Part shown: positions 8,889-17,257 of the stretch, in pieces
How the letters are laid out: every line of letters starts with the position of its first letter
How positions within the stretch are numbered: position 1 is the stretch's first letter
From: Spirochaetota bacterium
GTDB taxonomy: Bacteria; Spirochaetota; UBA4802; UBA5368
Length of the DNA: 64,000 nucleotides
Assembly (NCBI GenBank): GCA_035477215.1
Contig: DATIKU010000044.1
Coordinates: 62,001-126,000 of the forward strand
Direction of reading: 5' to 3'
The notes under the pieces: generated by a model
Database searches by the model: none
Seen by the model: only the letters and a program-made list of their open reading frames with translations
Told to the model about the DNA's origin: nothing
Translations under genes and position numbers: made by a program

Positions 8889-9682
8889 AAGGACTTGCCG
8901 ATTATCACACGCACACTCCCCTCTGCGGGCACGCCGAAGGGAGCCCCGATGATTTCATCCGCGCCGCCGTGCGCGCCGGGCTTTCCGAGATCGGGTTCTC
9001 GGATCACGCGCCGCTTCCCGCGGGTCTTCGCGAGGGGATCACCATGCTCCCGGAACAGGTGGAGGAGTATCTTTCGCTCGTCGAGGCGGCACGCGGGCGG
9101 CACGGCGACGCCATCGTTGTCAGAACGGCGATGGAGGTCGACTTTCCCTTTCATGACAGCTTCGACCGGCGCTACCTTACGGACGGCCGCATCGATTATC
9201 TCATCGGCTCATGCCACTTCATCGACGGCTGGGGCTTCGACAATCTGGACCACCTGCACGGATTCGACCACAGGGACATTGACTCGGTATATGACGATTA
9301 TTTCGCCATATTGAGCTCCCTTATCGCCGCGGGCGCCTTCAACATAGTCGGACACTTCGATCTCGTAAAAAAATTCGGACATCGCGCCAGGGCGGATCAT
9401 AGCGCAATGGTGCGTCGGATCGCCGGTGAGTGCGCCGCGCGGGACGTCGCCATCGAGATCAACACCTCCGGGCTTCGAAAGCCGGCGGGCGAGATGTACC
9501 CCTCTGGTTCGATCCTCTCCATTCTTTTCGACGAGGGGGTTCCGCTCGCCCTGGGCTCCGACGCCCATAATCCTGACGAGGTGGCATACGAGTTTGCACG
9601 CGCGGCGGAGGCCGCAAGGAAGGCCGGATACCGCTCAATATCCGGATTTTCAAGGAGAAGGCGTTACGATATACCGCTGTAG
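8885..9682 (+). CDS. PHP-domain histidinol-phosphatase (HisJ family)
   Basis: 265 residues if translation begins at the TTG at 8885, which overlaps the previous stop as TTGA; the open frame extends upstream but that part lies inside the previous gene. The metal-binding PHP signature DYHTHTPLCGHAEG sits at the N-terminus, with ISEIGFSDHAP-like and GSCHFIDGW segments, FNIVGHFDLVKKFG and LGSDAHNPDEV near the C-terminus. HisJ removes phosphate from histidinol phosphate in histidine synthesis. No other his genes are close, so a related phosphoesterase role is possible. Confidence 0.85.
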   Translation: MKGLADYHTHTPLCGHAEGSPDDFIRAAVRAGLSEIGFSDHAPLPAGLREGITMLPEQVEEYLSLVEAARGRHGDAIVVRTAMEVDFPFHDSFDRRYLTDGRIDYLIGSCHFIDGWGFDNLDHLHGFDHRDIDSVYDDYFAILSSLIAAGAFNIVGHFDLVKKFGHRARADHSAMVRRIAGECAARDVAIEINTSGLRKPAGEMYPSGSILSILFDEGVPLALGSDAHNPDEVAYEFARAAEAARKAGYRSISGFSRRRRYDIPL

Positions 9683-9765
9683 GCGAAACCGCCGGCCCGT
9701 GCCCGGTGCGCCGATCGACCGGAAACACCGATACATCGACGCGCTCGCGGAGGGCCCTGGTAAGG

Positions 9766-10512
9766 ATGGTGCAATCCACGATGACGCTGACGCTGCAAAA
9801 CGGAATTTTCAGGATACCGGCCCCGGCCGGCGTTGAGATCGGCATCGCCGCAAAACCCGCCAACCCGATCGATTATTCGGCGGGTGCCGACCGTATACGA
9901 CGCGAAGAGAGGGAGCTCCTCAACGCTCAAGTCGGTGTACCGGCATGGAAAATCCGCATGCTCAACCAGGTGCACGGCGACGAAATTGTCGAGGTCGAGG
10001 CCGTTACCGCGGCCGATCCCCACACGATGGCGGACGCCGACGGCATGGTCACCGCGCTTTCCGGGGTATGCCTGGTGATACGCACAGCCGACTGCGTGCC
10101 GGTCTTCATATACGATGATGTCCGCCGCGTGCTGGGAGCGGTCCACTCGGGCTGGCGAGGCTGCCGGCTCGACATCGCCGGAAGGCTCGTCGAACGCATG
10201 CAGCGGCGCTACGGCTCCAGCCCGGACAATCTTGCCGTTTTCATCCTGCCCGGCATTGGGCCCGGTTCGTACACCGTCAACGATGACGTCGCCTCTTATT
10301 TCCCCGGACATGTTACGCGGAAAGACGGCCTCATACTCCTCGATCTGCCCGGCAGCATCCGGATGTCGCTGGTCCGCCGGGGAATATGGCCCGACCGCAT
10401 ACTGACCGCGGCACACTGCACGCTCGAGGAGCGCGACCTTTTCTTCAGCCACCGCGCGGGGCACTCGGGCAGAAACCTCAATTTCGGCCTGATGCTCGAT
10501 AACAGGGGTTGA
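9766..10512 (+). CDS. pgeF: YfiH/PgeF family protein (multicopper-like purine/peptidoglycan editing enzyme)
   Basis: About 248 residues from the ATG at 9766; 9781 is an alternative. Family motifs are LNQVHGDEIV, the metal-binding RTADCVPVFIYDD and GAVHSGWRGCRLDIAG, and ILPGIGPGSYTV. The family was first called polyphenol oxidase/laccase domain protein. Characterised members act as purine nucleoside phosphorylase/adenosine deaminase or edit wrongly built cell wall precursors (PgeF). It follows the HisJ-like gene by about 80 bp and could be co-transcribed. Confidence 0.88.
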   Translation: MVQSTMTLTLQNGIFRIPAPAGVEIGIAAKPANPIDYSAGADRIRREERELLNAQVGVPAWKIRMLNQVHGDEIVEVEAVTAADPHTMADADGMVTALSGVCLVIRTADCVPVFIYDDVRRVLGAVHSGWRGCRLDIAGRLVERMQRRYGSSPDNLAVFILPGIGPGSYTVNDDVASYFPGHVTRKDGLILLDLPGSIRMSLVRRGIWPDRILTAAHCTLEERDLFFSHRAGHSGRNLNFGLMLDNRG

Positions 10513-10554
10513 ACGCCCTCGGAAAGGGTGTTGCTCAAAGAAAAAAATAAAAAT

Positions 10555-10581
10555 TTTGCACTTTTCTGAATTCTTTGCACT
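10555..10581. repeat. Short direct repeat TTTGCACT x2 upstream of the HD-domain gene
   Basis: TTTGCACT occurs at 10555-10562 and 10574-10581, a 19-bp spacing close to two helix turns, in an AT-rich stretch about 180 bp before the HD-domain gene. The spacing suits a regulator binding one face of the DNA, but no factor is known. It may be chance. Confidence 0.3.
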
Positions 10582-10755
10582 ATTAATGCAATTACCTCAT
10601 TTTCGATAACGGATTGCTTCCCGATCGGCATTGAATGGATTCGTGTAATTCTGGACTCGGGGCCAAAGGCGGCCTTCCTTCATAATGTTTTTCCCGCGGC
10701 GCAAGGTATGGAGCGCGCCCGGGTAGGTGTGCCCCGCAGATCAAGGAGGAGTATC

Positions 10756-11706
10756 ATGACACATCGGGAGGATGGCCCCCAACTCTCGAGCCTGCTGGCG
10801 TCACAGAAGCCCGCGACGATCGTGGCCGAGGTTAAGAATATATTCTGCCGCCATTATTCCGCCCGCGCCTTTGCCCCGGTGGCCCGTGGCGCCCGGCTCG
10901 CCAGGGACCTCTTTGTGGGTAAATACCCCGGTTATCGCGCATGCAACACCGAATATCACAATCTGGCGCACACCATGGACGCGCTCCTCGCCTCGGCCCG
11001 GATCGTCGACGGATTCAACATCCAGAACCCTCCCTTTCCGGCCCCGCTCGCCGTCAACCTGTTCTGCGCCGCCCTGCTGCACGATACAGGGTATATCCAG
11101 GAATCGTGGGACACGGAGGGGACCGGCGCGAAATACACCTCCACGCACGTAGAGCGCAGTGTAAACTTTCTCCAGAGGAACCGCGACGCGTTTCGCTTCG
11201 GCGATGATTCCATCAGGATGATCATCAACACGATCCGCTGCACGGGACTCAGCGTGGACCTCGACACCATACCTTTCGAATCCGACACGGAACGGTACGC
11301 GGGGTGCGTTTTAGGGACGGCGGACATCCTGGGCCAGATGTCGGATCGCTCCTACCTTGAAAAGCTGCTCTTTCTGTATTATGAATTCAAGGAAGCCGGA
11401 ATAGCCGGCTTCAACACGGAATTCGACCTGCTCCGCAAAACCGTCGACTTCTATCAGATAACGAAGAAACGGCTGACTGAATCTTACATGAACATTCATA
11501 TTTATTCCCAGCACCATTTCAAACATCGCCACGGGGTCGATACAAATCTGTATCTCGAGGCCATAGAGCGCCAGATCGCCTACCTCGAAAAGATAATAGA
11601 AGACGATTCCACCAACTTCCGCCACAAGCTGAAACGCGGCCCCTGGGTGCACGAGTATCGCGGAGACGGGGATACCCCGCCGATTTCCGAAGGCAGCCCG
11701 CTTTAA
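10756..11706 (+). CDS. HD-domain phosphohydrolase of unknown substrate
   Basis: 316 residues starting at the ATG at 10756, which has AGGAGG just upstream; the open frame reaches back to 10708 without a better site. Metal-binding residues are seen in NTEYHNLAHTMDAL (about residue 60), the HD pair in AALLHDTGYIQ (about 100) and STHVERSVNFL. The arrangement resembles HD proteins that hydrolyse nucleotides or cyclic nucleotides, including PDEase-like ones with YHNxxH. It has its own leader and is followed by a long hairpin, so it is probably monocistronic. Confidence 0.82.
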   Translation: MTHREDGPQLSSLLASQKPATIVAEVKNIFCRHYSARAFAPVARGARLARDLFVGKYPGYRACNTEYHNLAHTMDALLASARIVDGFNIQNPPFPAPLAVNLFCAALLHDTGYIQESWDTEGTGAKYTSTHVERSVNFLQRNRDAFRFGDDSIRMIINTIRCTGLSVDLDTIPFESDTERYAGCVLGTADILGQMSDRSYLEKLLFLYYEFKEAGIAGFNTEFDLLRKTVDFYQITKKRLTESYMNIHIYSQHHFKHRHGVDTNLYLEAIERQIAYLEKIIEDDSTNFRHKLKRGPWVHEYRGDGDTPPISEGSPL

Positions 11707-11730
11707 CAGGACGATCCGTTTCCTATTCTT

Positions 11731-11781
11731 GCGACACAAATCTGTACCGCACACCCGCCAGGGGGTGCGGAATTGTGTCGC
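11731..11781 (+). terminator. Long imperfect hairpin after the HD-domain gene
   Basis: GCGACACAA pairs perfectly with TTGTGTCGC, and an inner stem pairs CCGCAC plus CCC with GGG plus GTGCGG. There is no U-run after it on either strand, so it is a possible transcript stabiliser or protein-binding site rather than a textbook terminator. The remaining DNA up to amtB (11782-12018) shows no gene. Confidence 0.45.
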
Positions 11782-12018
11782 GCACTGCCAGGCATCATGC
11801 TTCAGTCCCCGCGACCGCCGTTAGCCGCCCGAAAAATCAAGTCGAAGGCCATCCATACCCGTAATATCAGATAACGACCCGTTACGGCCATGTTAAATTC
11901 ACGCCCGCCCGCGGGGTCTGATCCGATTTCCCCCTTCCCTCCACGTCCGCCGCGAAATTCGGTACGGTTTATGCTCCTATACCGGCAGGTTAACATTTTC
12001 CACTATTCCGGAGGGCTT

Positions 12019-13440
12019 ATGAGAAAGTTATCAGGAATTCTGGCGCTCGCGCTGTTCATCGGCGCGTCAGCGACAGCCGCATTCGCCGCGGAGAACGCAC
12101 CCGCGGCCGTTACCCGGGAGGCGCTCGACGCCCTTAAGGCATCCATCGCGGTCGGCATGGACACCGTATGGGTGCTTTTCGCGGCGTTTCTCGTCTTTTT
12201 CATGAACCTTGGCTTCGCCATGGTCGAGTCCGGATTGTCCCGCGCGAAAAACGCGGTCAACATCCTGGCAAAAAACTTCATTGTCTTCGCCATCGCCTCG
12301 CTGTCGTTTTACGCGATCGGCTGGGGACTCATGTTCGGAAACGGCAATCCCTTCATGGGGCTCGAGGGGGTCTTCTTCGTGGGCGGGGCCGACAACAGCC
12401 CGGCGATCGGCGACGTCTACAAGGGGGCCTATGCCGCCATCAACTGGACGGGCGTTCCGCTGTGGGCCAAGTTTTTCTTCCAGCTCGTCTTCGCCGGAAC
12501 CGCGGCCACTATCGTCTCGGGCGCCGTGGCCGAGCGCATCAGGTTTCCATCGTTCATCTTCTTCTCGCTTATACTGGTCGGCATCATATACCCGTTTACC
12601 GGTCACTGGATCTGGGGCGGAGGCTGGCTCGCATCGCTCGGTATGTTCGACTTCGCCGGATCGACCGTGGTCCACTCGGTAGGCGGCTGGTCGGCGCTCG
12701 CCGGGGTTCTTCTTCTCGGCCCACGGCTCGGCAAGTACCGCGCGGACGGATCGGTCAACCCGATCTTCGGACATAACATGTCCATGGTGACGCTGGGTGG
12801 GCTCATCCTCTGGTTCGGATGGTTCGGGTTCAACCCCGGTTCGACAATGGCGGTCGGCGATGGCAGCGCGATCGCGCATGTCGCCGTTACCACCAATACC
12901 GCAGCCTCGACTGCAATCCTCAGTTCCACTCTCATGTCGTGGGTAATCCAGAGGAAGCCCGATCTCTCCATGATCATCAACGGCGCGCTCGCGGGCCTGG
13001 TCGCCATAACCGCTCCCTGCGCCTTCGTAAGCGTGGGTTCATCGGCCGTCATAGGGCTTGCAGCCGGCGTGCTGGTGGTCCTCGCAGTCATGATGTTCGA
13101 CAGGCTTAAAATCGACGACCCGGTCGGCGCGCTTTCGGTCCACCTGGTAAACGGCGTCTTCGGCACGCTTGCCGTCGGCCTCTTCGCCCAGGACGGCATC
13201 GCGGGCACGGCAACCGGAAACGGGCTCTTCTTCGGCGGCGGGCTCAAGCTGCTCGGAGCGCAGGCGGTCGGAGCCCTGGCCGTGGGTGCGTTCACTTTCT
13301 CCCTCGCCTTTGCCGTGTGGTACATCATCCGCCTCGTCATGGGGATGAGGGTTTCGCGCGAAGAGGAAATAGCCGGCCTCGACCTCGGCGAGCACGGCAT
13401 GAAGGCATATCCCGACTTCCAGGGATTCCTGACAAAGTAA
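12019..13440 (+). CDS. amtB: Ammonium transporter
   Basis: 473 residues from the ATG at 12019, preceded by GGAGG; the longer frame from 11890 lacks family features. A cleavable signal peptide (to about AAFAAEN, residue 25) is followed by eleven transmembrane helices. The two pore histidines are in DFAGSTVVHSVGG and SVHLVNGVFGTLAVG, the known twin-His signature. It conducts NH3/NH4+ across the inner membrane. The PII gene follows at 30 bp, the classic amtB-glnK pair in which PII blocks the pore when nitrogen is plentiful. No sigma-54 promoter was recognisable upstream. Confidence 0.96.
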   Translation: MRKLSGILALALFIGASATAAFAAENAPAAVTREALDALKASIAVGMDTVWVLFAAFLVFFMNLGFAMVESGLSRAKNAVNILAKNFIVFAIASLSFYAIGWGLMFGNGNPFMGLEGVFFVGGADNSPAIGDVYKGAYAAINWTGVPLWAKFFFQLVFAGTAATIVSGAVAERIRFPSFIFFSLILVGIIYPFTGHWIWGGGWLASLGMFDFAGSTVVHSVGGWSALAGVLLLGPRLGKYRADGSVNPIFGHNMSMVTLGGLILWFGWFGFNPGSTMAVGDGSAIAHVAVTTNTAASTAILSSTLMSWVIQRKPDLSMIINGALAGLVAITAPCAFVSVGSSAVIGLAAGVLVVLAVMMFDRLKIDDPVGALSVHLVNGVFGTLAVGLFAQDGIAGTATGNGLFFGGGLKLLGAQAVGALAVGAFTFSLAFAVWYIIRLVMGMRVSREEEIAGLDLGEHGMKAYPDFQGFLTK

Positions 13441-13470
13441 CGCGTTCCAACAAATTAAGGAGGAAGCAGC

Positions 13471-13812
13471 ATGAAGCTGATAATAGCAGTTGTGCAACCC
13501 GAGAAGCTGACCGATGTAAAGGAAGCGCTCGCCGCGGCGAAGGTCGGGAAGATGACCGTCTCGAGCGTAATCGGCTGCGGCGCCCAGGGCGGGTACACGG
13601 AGTCCTATCGCGGAGCGACCACCGAGGTCAACCTGCTCGACAAGGCCCGTTTCGAGATCGCCGTAAACGATGATTTCGTAAAGCCGGCGATCGAGGCGAT
13701 CATAAAGGGCGCGCGTACCGGGAAAATCGGCGATGGAAAGATATTCGTCGTACCGCTCGAGGAGTGCATTCGCGTGCGTACCGGCGAGACCGGCGGCGAG
13801 GCGATCGGTTAG
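13471..13812 (+). CDS. glnK: Nitrogen regulatory protein PII (GlnB/GlnK)
   Basis: 113 residues with an AAGGAGG Shine-Dalgarno site. The family core is intact: [16 protein letters not shown]-loop, [15 protein letters not shown]-loop and RIRTGE-like [11 protein letters not shown]-loop. PII binds ATP/ADP and 2-oxoglutarate and here should gate AmtB. Alignment with E. coli GlnB puts Thr at position 51, the Tyr that is uridylylated in proteobacteria; Tyr46 is kept and Gln39 for 2-oxoglutarate binding is present. Control by GlnD-type uridylylation at 51 is therefore unlikely. Confidence 0.95.
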   Translation: MKLIIAVVQPEKLTDVKEALAAAKVGKMTVSSVIGCGAQGGYTESYRGATTEVNLLDKARFEIAVNDDFVKPAIEAIIKGARTGKIGDGKIFVVPLEECIRVRTGETGGEAIG

Positions 13813-13818
13813 TTCCAT

Positions 13819-13869
13819 AAAATCCGGGGCCGCGTGGTGCCGTAAAAAGCCTGCGTGGCCCCGATTTTA
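13819..13869 (+). terminator. Long hairpin after glnK
   Basis: AAAATCCGGGGCC pairs with GGCCCCGATTTT across a 24-base loop with one bulged C. It lies 7 bp after the glnK stop and probably terminates or attenuates the amtB-glnK transcript before the outer-membrane protein gene. Confidence 0.55.
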
Positions 13870-13964
13870 GGGCTTATACCAAGGGTACGGTCATTGTTTC
13901 GTAGCGCCGGGATAGAAATTTCGAAACATCGTTTAATACAAACTGGAATAAGAGGTGAGTTATC

Positions 13965-14804
13965 ATGATGAAAGCAAGACTGTTATCGTGCCTGGCCGCA
14001 CTTGCACTGCTTGCGGCAGGCGTCGCGCCGGGGAAGGCGCACGCTGAAGAAGGCGTATCGTTTTTGAAAATACCGGTGGGTCTCAGCTACGCGAGCACCT
14101 ACTGGTGGCGCGGTGTCGAGCTTAACGGCAAGGGTTCCGGCGTGCTCTGGCCGTCCGTGGGCCTGGTGCTTGGCGACACCGGCCTGTCGTTTCTCGTGGC
14201 CGCCGGGCTCAACGCTGACTATTTGTATGCCGGCACCAGCGGCGACCGCAAGGCGATACGCCCCTCGCACGAAGTCGATTACGGCGCATCGTTAGCGAAG
14301 CACCTCGGAGACCTCGCGTCGCTCAACTTCGGCATCGTTTACGCCCAGTATCCTTTTTATGACGACAATAATTCCGCAGCAATTAATCCGGCATTCATTG
14401 AGGGAACCCTCGGCATAGGGCTCAAGACGGCGCTCAATCCGCGCGTCGATTTCTATTATGATTATTACGTAAAAGAAAGCGCCGCCGAGACCCCGCAGGA
14501 TGAGGATTACTACGTCAAGTTCTCGTTGGCGCAGGAATTCGCGAAGACCGATGACTCCGCAGTCACCTTGTCCGCCTGGATCGGGTATTACAACAACGCC
14601 TATGCCGACGCTGAGGGATTCAGCGACACGGGACTTCGGCTCGGCTTTTTCAAGGATTACAGCGGCACGGTCTTCGCCGCCGGGCTGTACTATGCCCGTA
14701 CGCTCGACAGCGATTTCTGGCGCGAGTACGACCCGAACGAGGACGGCGAGGGCAGGATGAAAAACCACGTCTGGGCCGATTTCAGCGTATCGAAAACGCT
14801 CTGA
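13965..14804 (+). CDS. Putative outer-membrane beta-barrel protein (TorF/Gcw_chp-like)
   Basis: 279 residues with a clear signal peptide ending near GKAHAEE (about residue 28). The rest is a series of alternating hydrophobic strands with aromatic ends, closing with a hydrophobic strand VWADFSVSKTL. The opening VGLSYASTYWWRGVEL resembles the start of TIGR02001/TorF-type putative porins, but that match is by eye only. It follows amtB-glnK by 150 bp with a hairpin between, so it may be expressed with nitrogen genes or alone. A Shine-Dalgarno GAGGTGAG precedes the ATG pair at 13965/13968. Confidence 0.75.
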   Translation: MMKARLLSCLAALALLAAGVAPGKAHAEEGVSFLKIPVGLSYASTYWWRGVELNGKGSGVLWPSVGLVLGDTGLSFLVAAGLNADYLYAGTSGDRKAIRPSHEVDYGASLAKHLGDLASLNFGIVYAQYPFYDDNNSAAINPAFIEGTLGIGLKTALNPRVDFYYDYYVKESAAETPQDEDYYVKFSLAQEFAKTDDSAVTLSAWIGYYNNAYADAEGFSDTGLRLGFFKDYSGTVFAAGLYYARTLDSDFWREYDPNEDGEGRMKNHVWADFSVSKTL

Positions 14805-14828
14805 GAGGCGGCCTCGCTCTCACATAAC

Positions 14829-14860
14829 ACAAAAGGCGCGCCGGGCGGCGCGCCTTTTGT
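14829..14860. terminator. Bidirectional terminator between the porin-like gene and nrdJ
   Basis: ACAAAAGGCGCGCC and GGCGCGCCTTTTGT form a perfect 14-bp stem around GGGC, with A-rich and T-rich ends serving both converging genes. Confidence 0.85.
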
Positions 14861-14864
14861 CCTT

Positions 14865-17183
14865 CTATCCGCAGCGCGAAAAGCCGCACATCCGGCAGAC
14901 CGAGCATCCGGACTCGAACTCCAGCGGGCCGTAACAATCGGGGCACACGCCCACCATCACCGCATCCGAGCCCTTGCCGTTGGTCTCGGCGGCGTTCTTT
15001 GCAGCCTCGCTTCCCTGGCCCTCGCGCGCGTCAACGCCAAGGTGCCGCTCGAGGGCCTTTGCGATTGCGTCGGCGCACGAATAAATGCGCCCGCCCTTTT
15101 CCCACGCCTGGTTCGGACAGCGCACCCCTTTGAGCTGCTTGATGACCTGCTCGGGCTCGATACCGCAGCGCAGCGAAAGCGAAATGAGGCGGCTGACCGC
15201 CTCGGTCTGGCTCGCCGCGCACCCGCCGCTCTTGCCCATGGTGGCGAACACCTCGAAGAGTCCCTCGTCGTCCTGATTTATCGTAACGTACAGCGCCCCG
15301 CAGCCGGTGGACATCTTGCGCGTCGAACCGAAGGTGACCTCTCCCCGGGACCGCGGCAAGAGGTGGAGCGGCGCACCGGCGACCGCTTCGCCGGGCGCGG
15401 CCTCGCGTTTGACCTCGAGGACCTGGTTCTCCCGCGAGCCGTCGCGGTAGACCGTCACGCCCTTGCAGCCCATCGCGTACGCAAGCCGGTACACCTTGTC
15501 GATGTCGCCGACGGTGGCGGTGTTTGGAAAGTTCACGGTCTTCGATACCGCGTTGTCGACGAACCGCTGGAATGCCGCCTGCGCCTTTACGTGGCTCTCG
15601 GGCTCGATGTCGTGCGCGGTGACGAAGACCTTCCTCGCCTCCTCGGGCACCTCGGCGATATGCGCGGCCGTACCCTCGGCGGCCACGCGCTTCATGACCG
15701 CTTCGGAGTAGAACCCCTGCTCGCGCGCAACCTTCTCGAAGAGCGGATTGATCTCGACGAGCGCGCTGTTGTCCATGACGTTACGGACGAACGCGAGCGC
15801 GAAGATGGGCTCGATACCGCTGGTGGTGTCGGCTATGATGCTGATGGTGCCGGTCGGCGCGATCGTCGTCGTGGTCGCGTTCCGTATCGGCGCCTCTTTG
15901 CGTTCGGCGAATTCGGAACGGGCGAAATTCGGGAAAGCCCCGCGCTCCGCGGCGAGCCCGCGCGAGGCCTTTTTCGACTCCTCCTGGATGGCCGACATCA
16001 CGCCCTCGGCGATATCGATCGCCTCGTCCGAATCGTACGGAACGCCAAGGCGGACGAGCATATCGGCGAACCCCATGATCCCCAGGCCGATCTTCCTGTT
16101 GGAGAGCGTCATCTCCCGTATCTCGGGCAGGGGATACCTGTTCTGGTCGACCACGTTATCGAGAAAATGCACGGCATCGCGCGTGAGCGCCGCCAGTTTG
16201 GCGTAATCGATCGACGGTTTGTCATCGCCGGTCGAGACGCAACGCGCAAGATTGATCGACCCAAGGTTGCACGACTCGTAGGGAAGCAGGGGCTGTTCGC
16301 CGCATGGGTTGGTGCTCTCGATCCTTCCCACTTTTTTCAAGGGATTGCTGTCGTTGATGCGGTCGATGAACACGATCCCGGGTTCGCCGTTCTGCCAGGC
16401 CTTTTTTACGATCAGGTCGAACACCCTCTTTGCCCCCAGGCGTGCGACGGCGCCACCCGTGCGTGGATTGACGAGGTCGTACTCCCCGTTGTTTTCGACC
16501 GCGCGCATAAACTCATCGGTGAGAGCGACCGAGCAATTAAAATTGGTCAGCACGCCGCCGTCTTCCTTCGCCGAAATGAATTCGAGGATATCGGGATGGT
16601 CGACCGCGAGTATCGCCATGTTGGCGCCCCGCCTGGTCCCGCCCTGCTTTACGGTCTCCGTCGCCGCGTTAAAGATGTTCATAAAGGAAACCGGCCCGCT
16701 TGACACGCCGGTCGTGGAGCGCACCATGTCGTTCTTCGGCCGCAGGCGTGAAAACGAAAAGCCCGTGCCGCCGCCGCTTTTATGAATGAGGGCCATGTTT
16801 TTGATGGCATCGAATATGTCCTCCATGGAATCGCCGACGGGGAGCACGAAACAGGCCGCCAGCTGCCCCAGCGGCCTGCCGGCGTTCATGAGCGTGGGAC
16901 TGTTCGGGATGAACTCGAGCGAGGCCATCATCTCGTAGAACCTGGTGGCGACCGCGCTCACCTCATCGTGCGATTTGCCGTAATTAAAATCGGCGGAGGC
17001 GATGAATTTCGCGATGCGCCCGAACATTCCCGCGGGCGTCTCGACGATGCTCCCCTCCCCGTCCCTGACAAGGTAGCGCTTCTCGAGCACGACGGCCGCG
17101 TTGCCCGATATTTCAGGCACCACTTCCGAGGATATGATTATTTCGTTCCAATCGGACTCTGTCTTGTTCGTGACGACGGACAC
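14865..17183 (-). CDS. nrdJ: Adenosylcobalamin-dependent (class II) ribonucleotide reductase
   Basis: 772 residues starting at GTG 17183 with GGAGG upstream. Active-site NPCGEQPLLPYESCNLGS supplies the catalytic Cys/Glu pair, FNCSVAL a redox Cys, and SGGGTGFSFS the substrate loop. The C-terminus has a TSCPD-like domain (TGCGALYVTIN) and ends in a zinc-ribbon-like GVCPDCYG then CSVCRMCGFSRCG. It reduces ribonucleotides using adenosylcobalamin and needs no oxygen. No cobalamin riboswitch could be recognised in the 75 bp before it. It lies downstream of carA on the same strand. Confidence 0.96.
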   Translation of the reverse strand: MSVVTNKTESDWNEIIISSEVVPEISGNAAVVLEKRYLVRDGEGSIVETPAGMFGRIAKFIASADFNYGKSHDEVSAVATRFYEMMASLEFIPNSPTLMNAGRPLGQLAACFVLPVGDSMEDIFDAIKNMALIHKSGGGTGFSFSRLRPKNDMVRSTTGVSSGPVSFMNIFNAATETVKQGGTRRGANMAILAVDHPDILEFISAKEDGGVLTNFNCSVALTDEFMRAVENNGEYDLVNPRTGGAVARLGAKRVFDLIVKKAWQNGEPGIVFIDRINDSNPLKKVGRIESTNPCGEQPLLPYESCNLGSINLARCVSTGDDKPSIDYAKLAALTRDAVHFLDNVVDQNRYPLPEIREMTLSNRKIGLGIMGFADMLVRLGVPYDSDEAIDIAEGVMSAIQEESKKASRGLAAERGAFPNFARSEFAERKEAPIRNATTTTIAPTGTISIIADTTSGIEPIFALAFVRNVMDNSALVEINPLFEKVAREQGFYSEAVMKRVAAEGTAAHIAEVPEEARKVFVTAHDIEPESHVKAQAAFQRFVDNAVSKTVNFPNTATVGDIDKVYRLAYAMGCKGVTVYRDGSRENQVLEVKREAAPGEAVAGAPLHLLPRSRGEVTFGSTRKMSTGCGALYVTINQDDEGLFEVFATMGKSGGCAASQTEAVSRLISLSLRCGIEPEQVIKQLKGVRCPNQAWEKGGRIYSCADAIAKALERHLGVDAREGQGSEAAKNAAETNGKGSDAVMVGVCPDCYGPLEFESGCSVCRMCGFSRCG

Positions 17184-17257
17184 AAGCGGCCTCCACTGAG
17201 AAAATAGTGCAACTCGGAAGGGGATTCAATATATTTACGGCGACGGTCGGCTTCGTC

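Noticed and set aside
15042-16703. 553-codon plus-strand ORF antisense to nrdJ
   Set aside because: It mirrors the codon structure of the class II reductase on the minus strand, and its translation has no family motifs.
17184-17257. Cobalamin riboswitch before nrdJ
   Set aside because: The gap is too short and I could not find the conserved B12-box.
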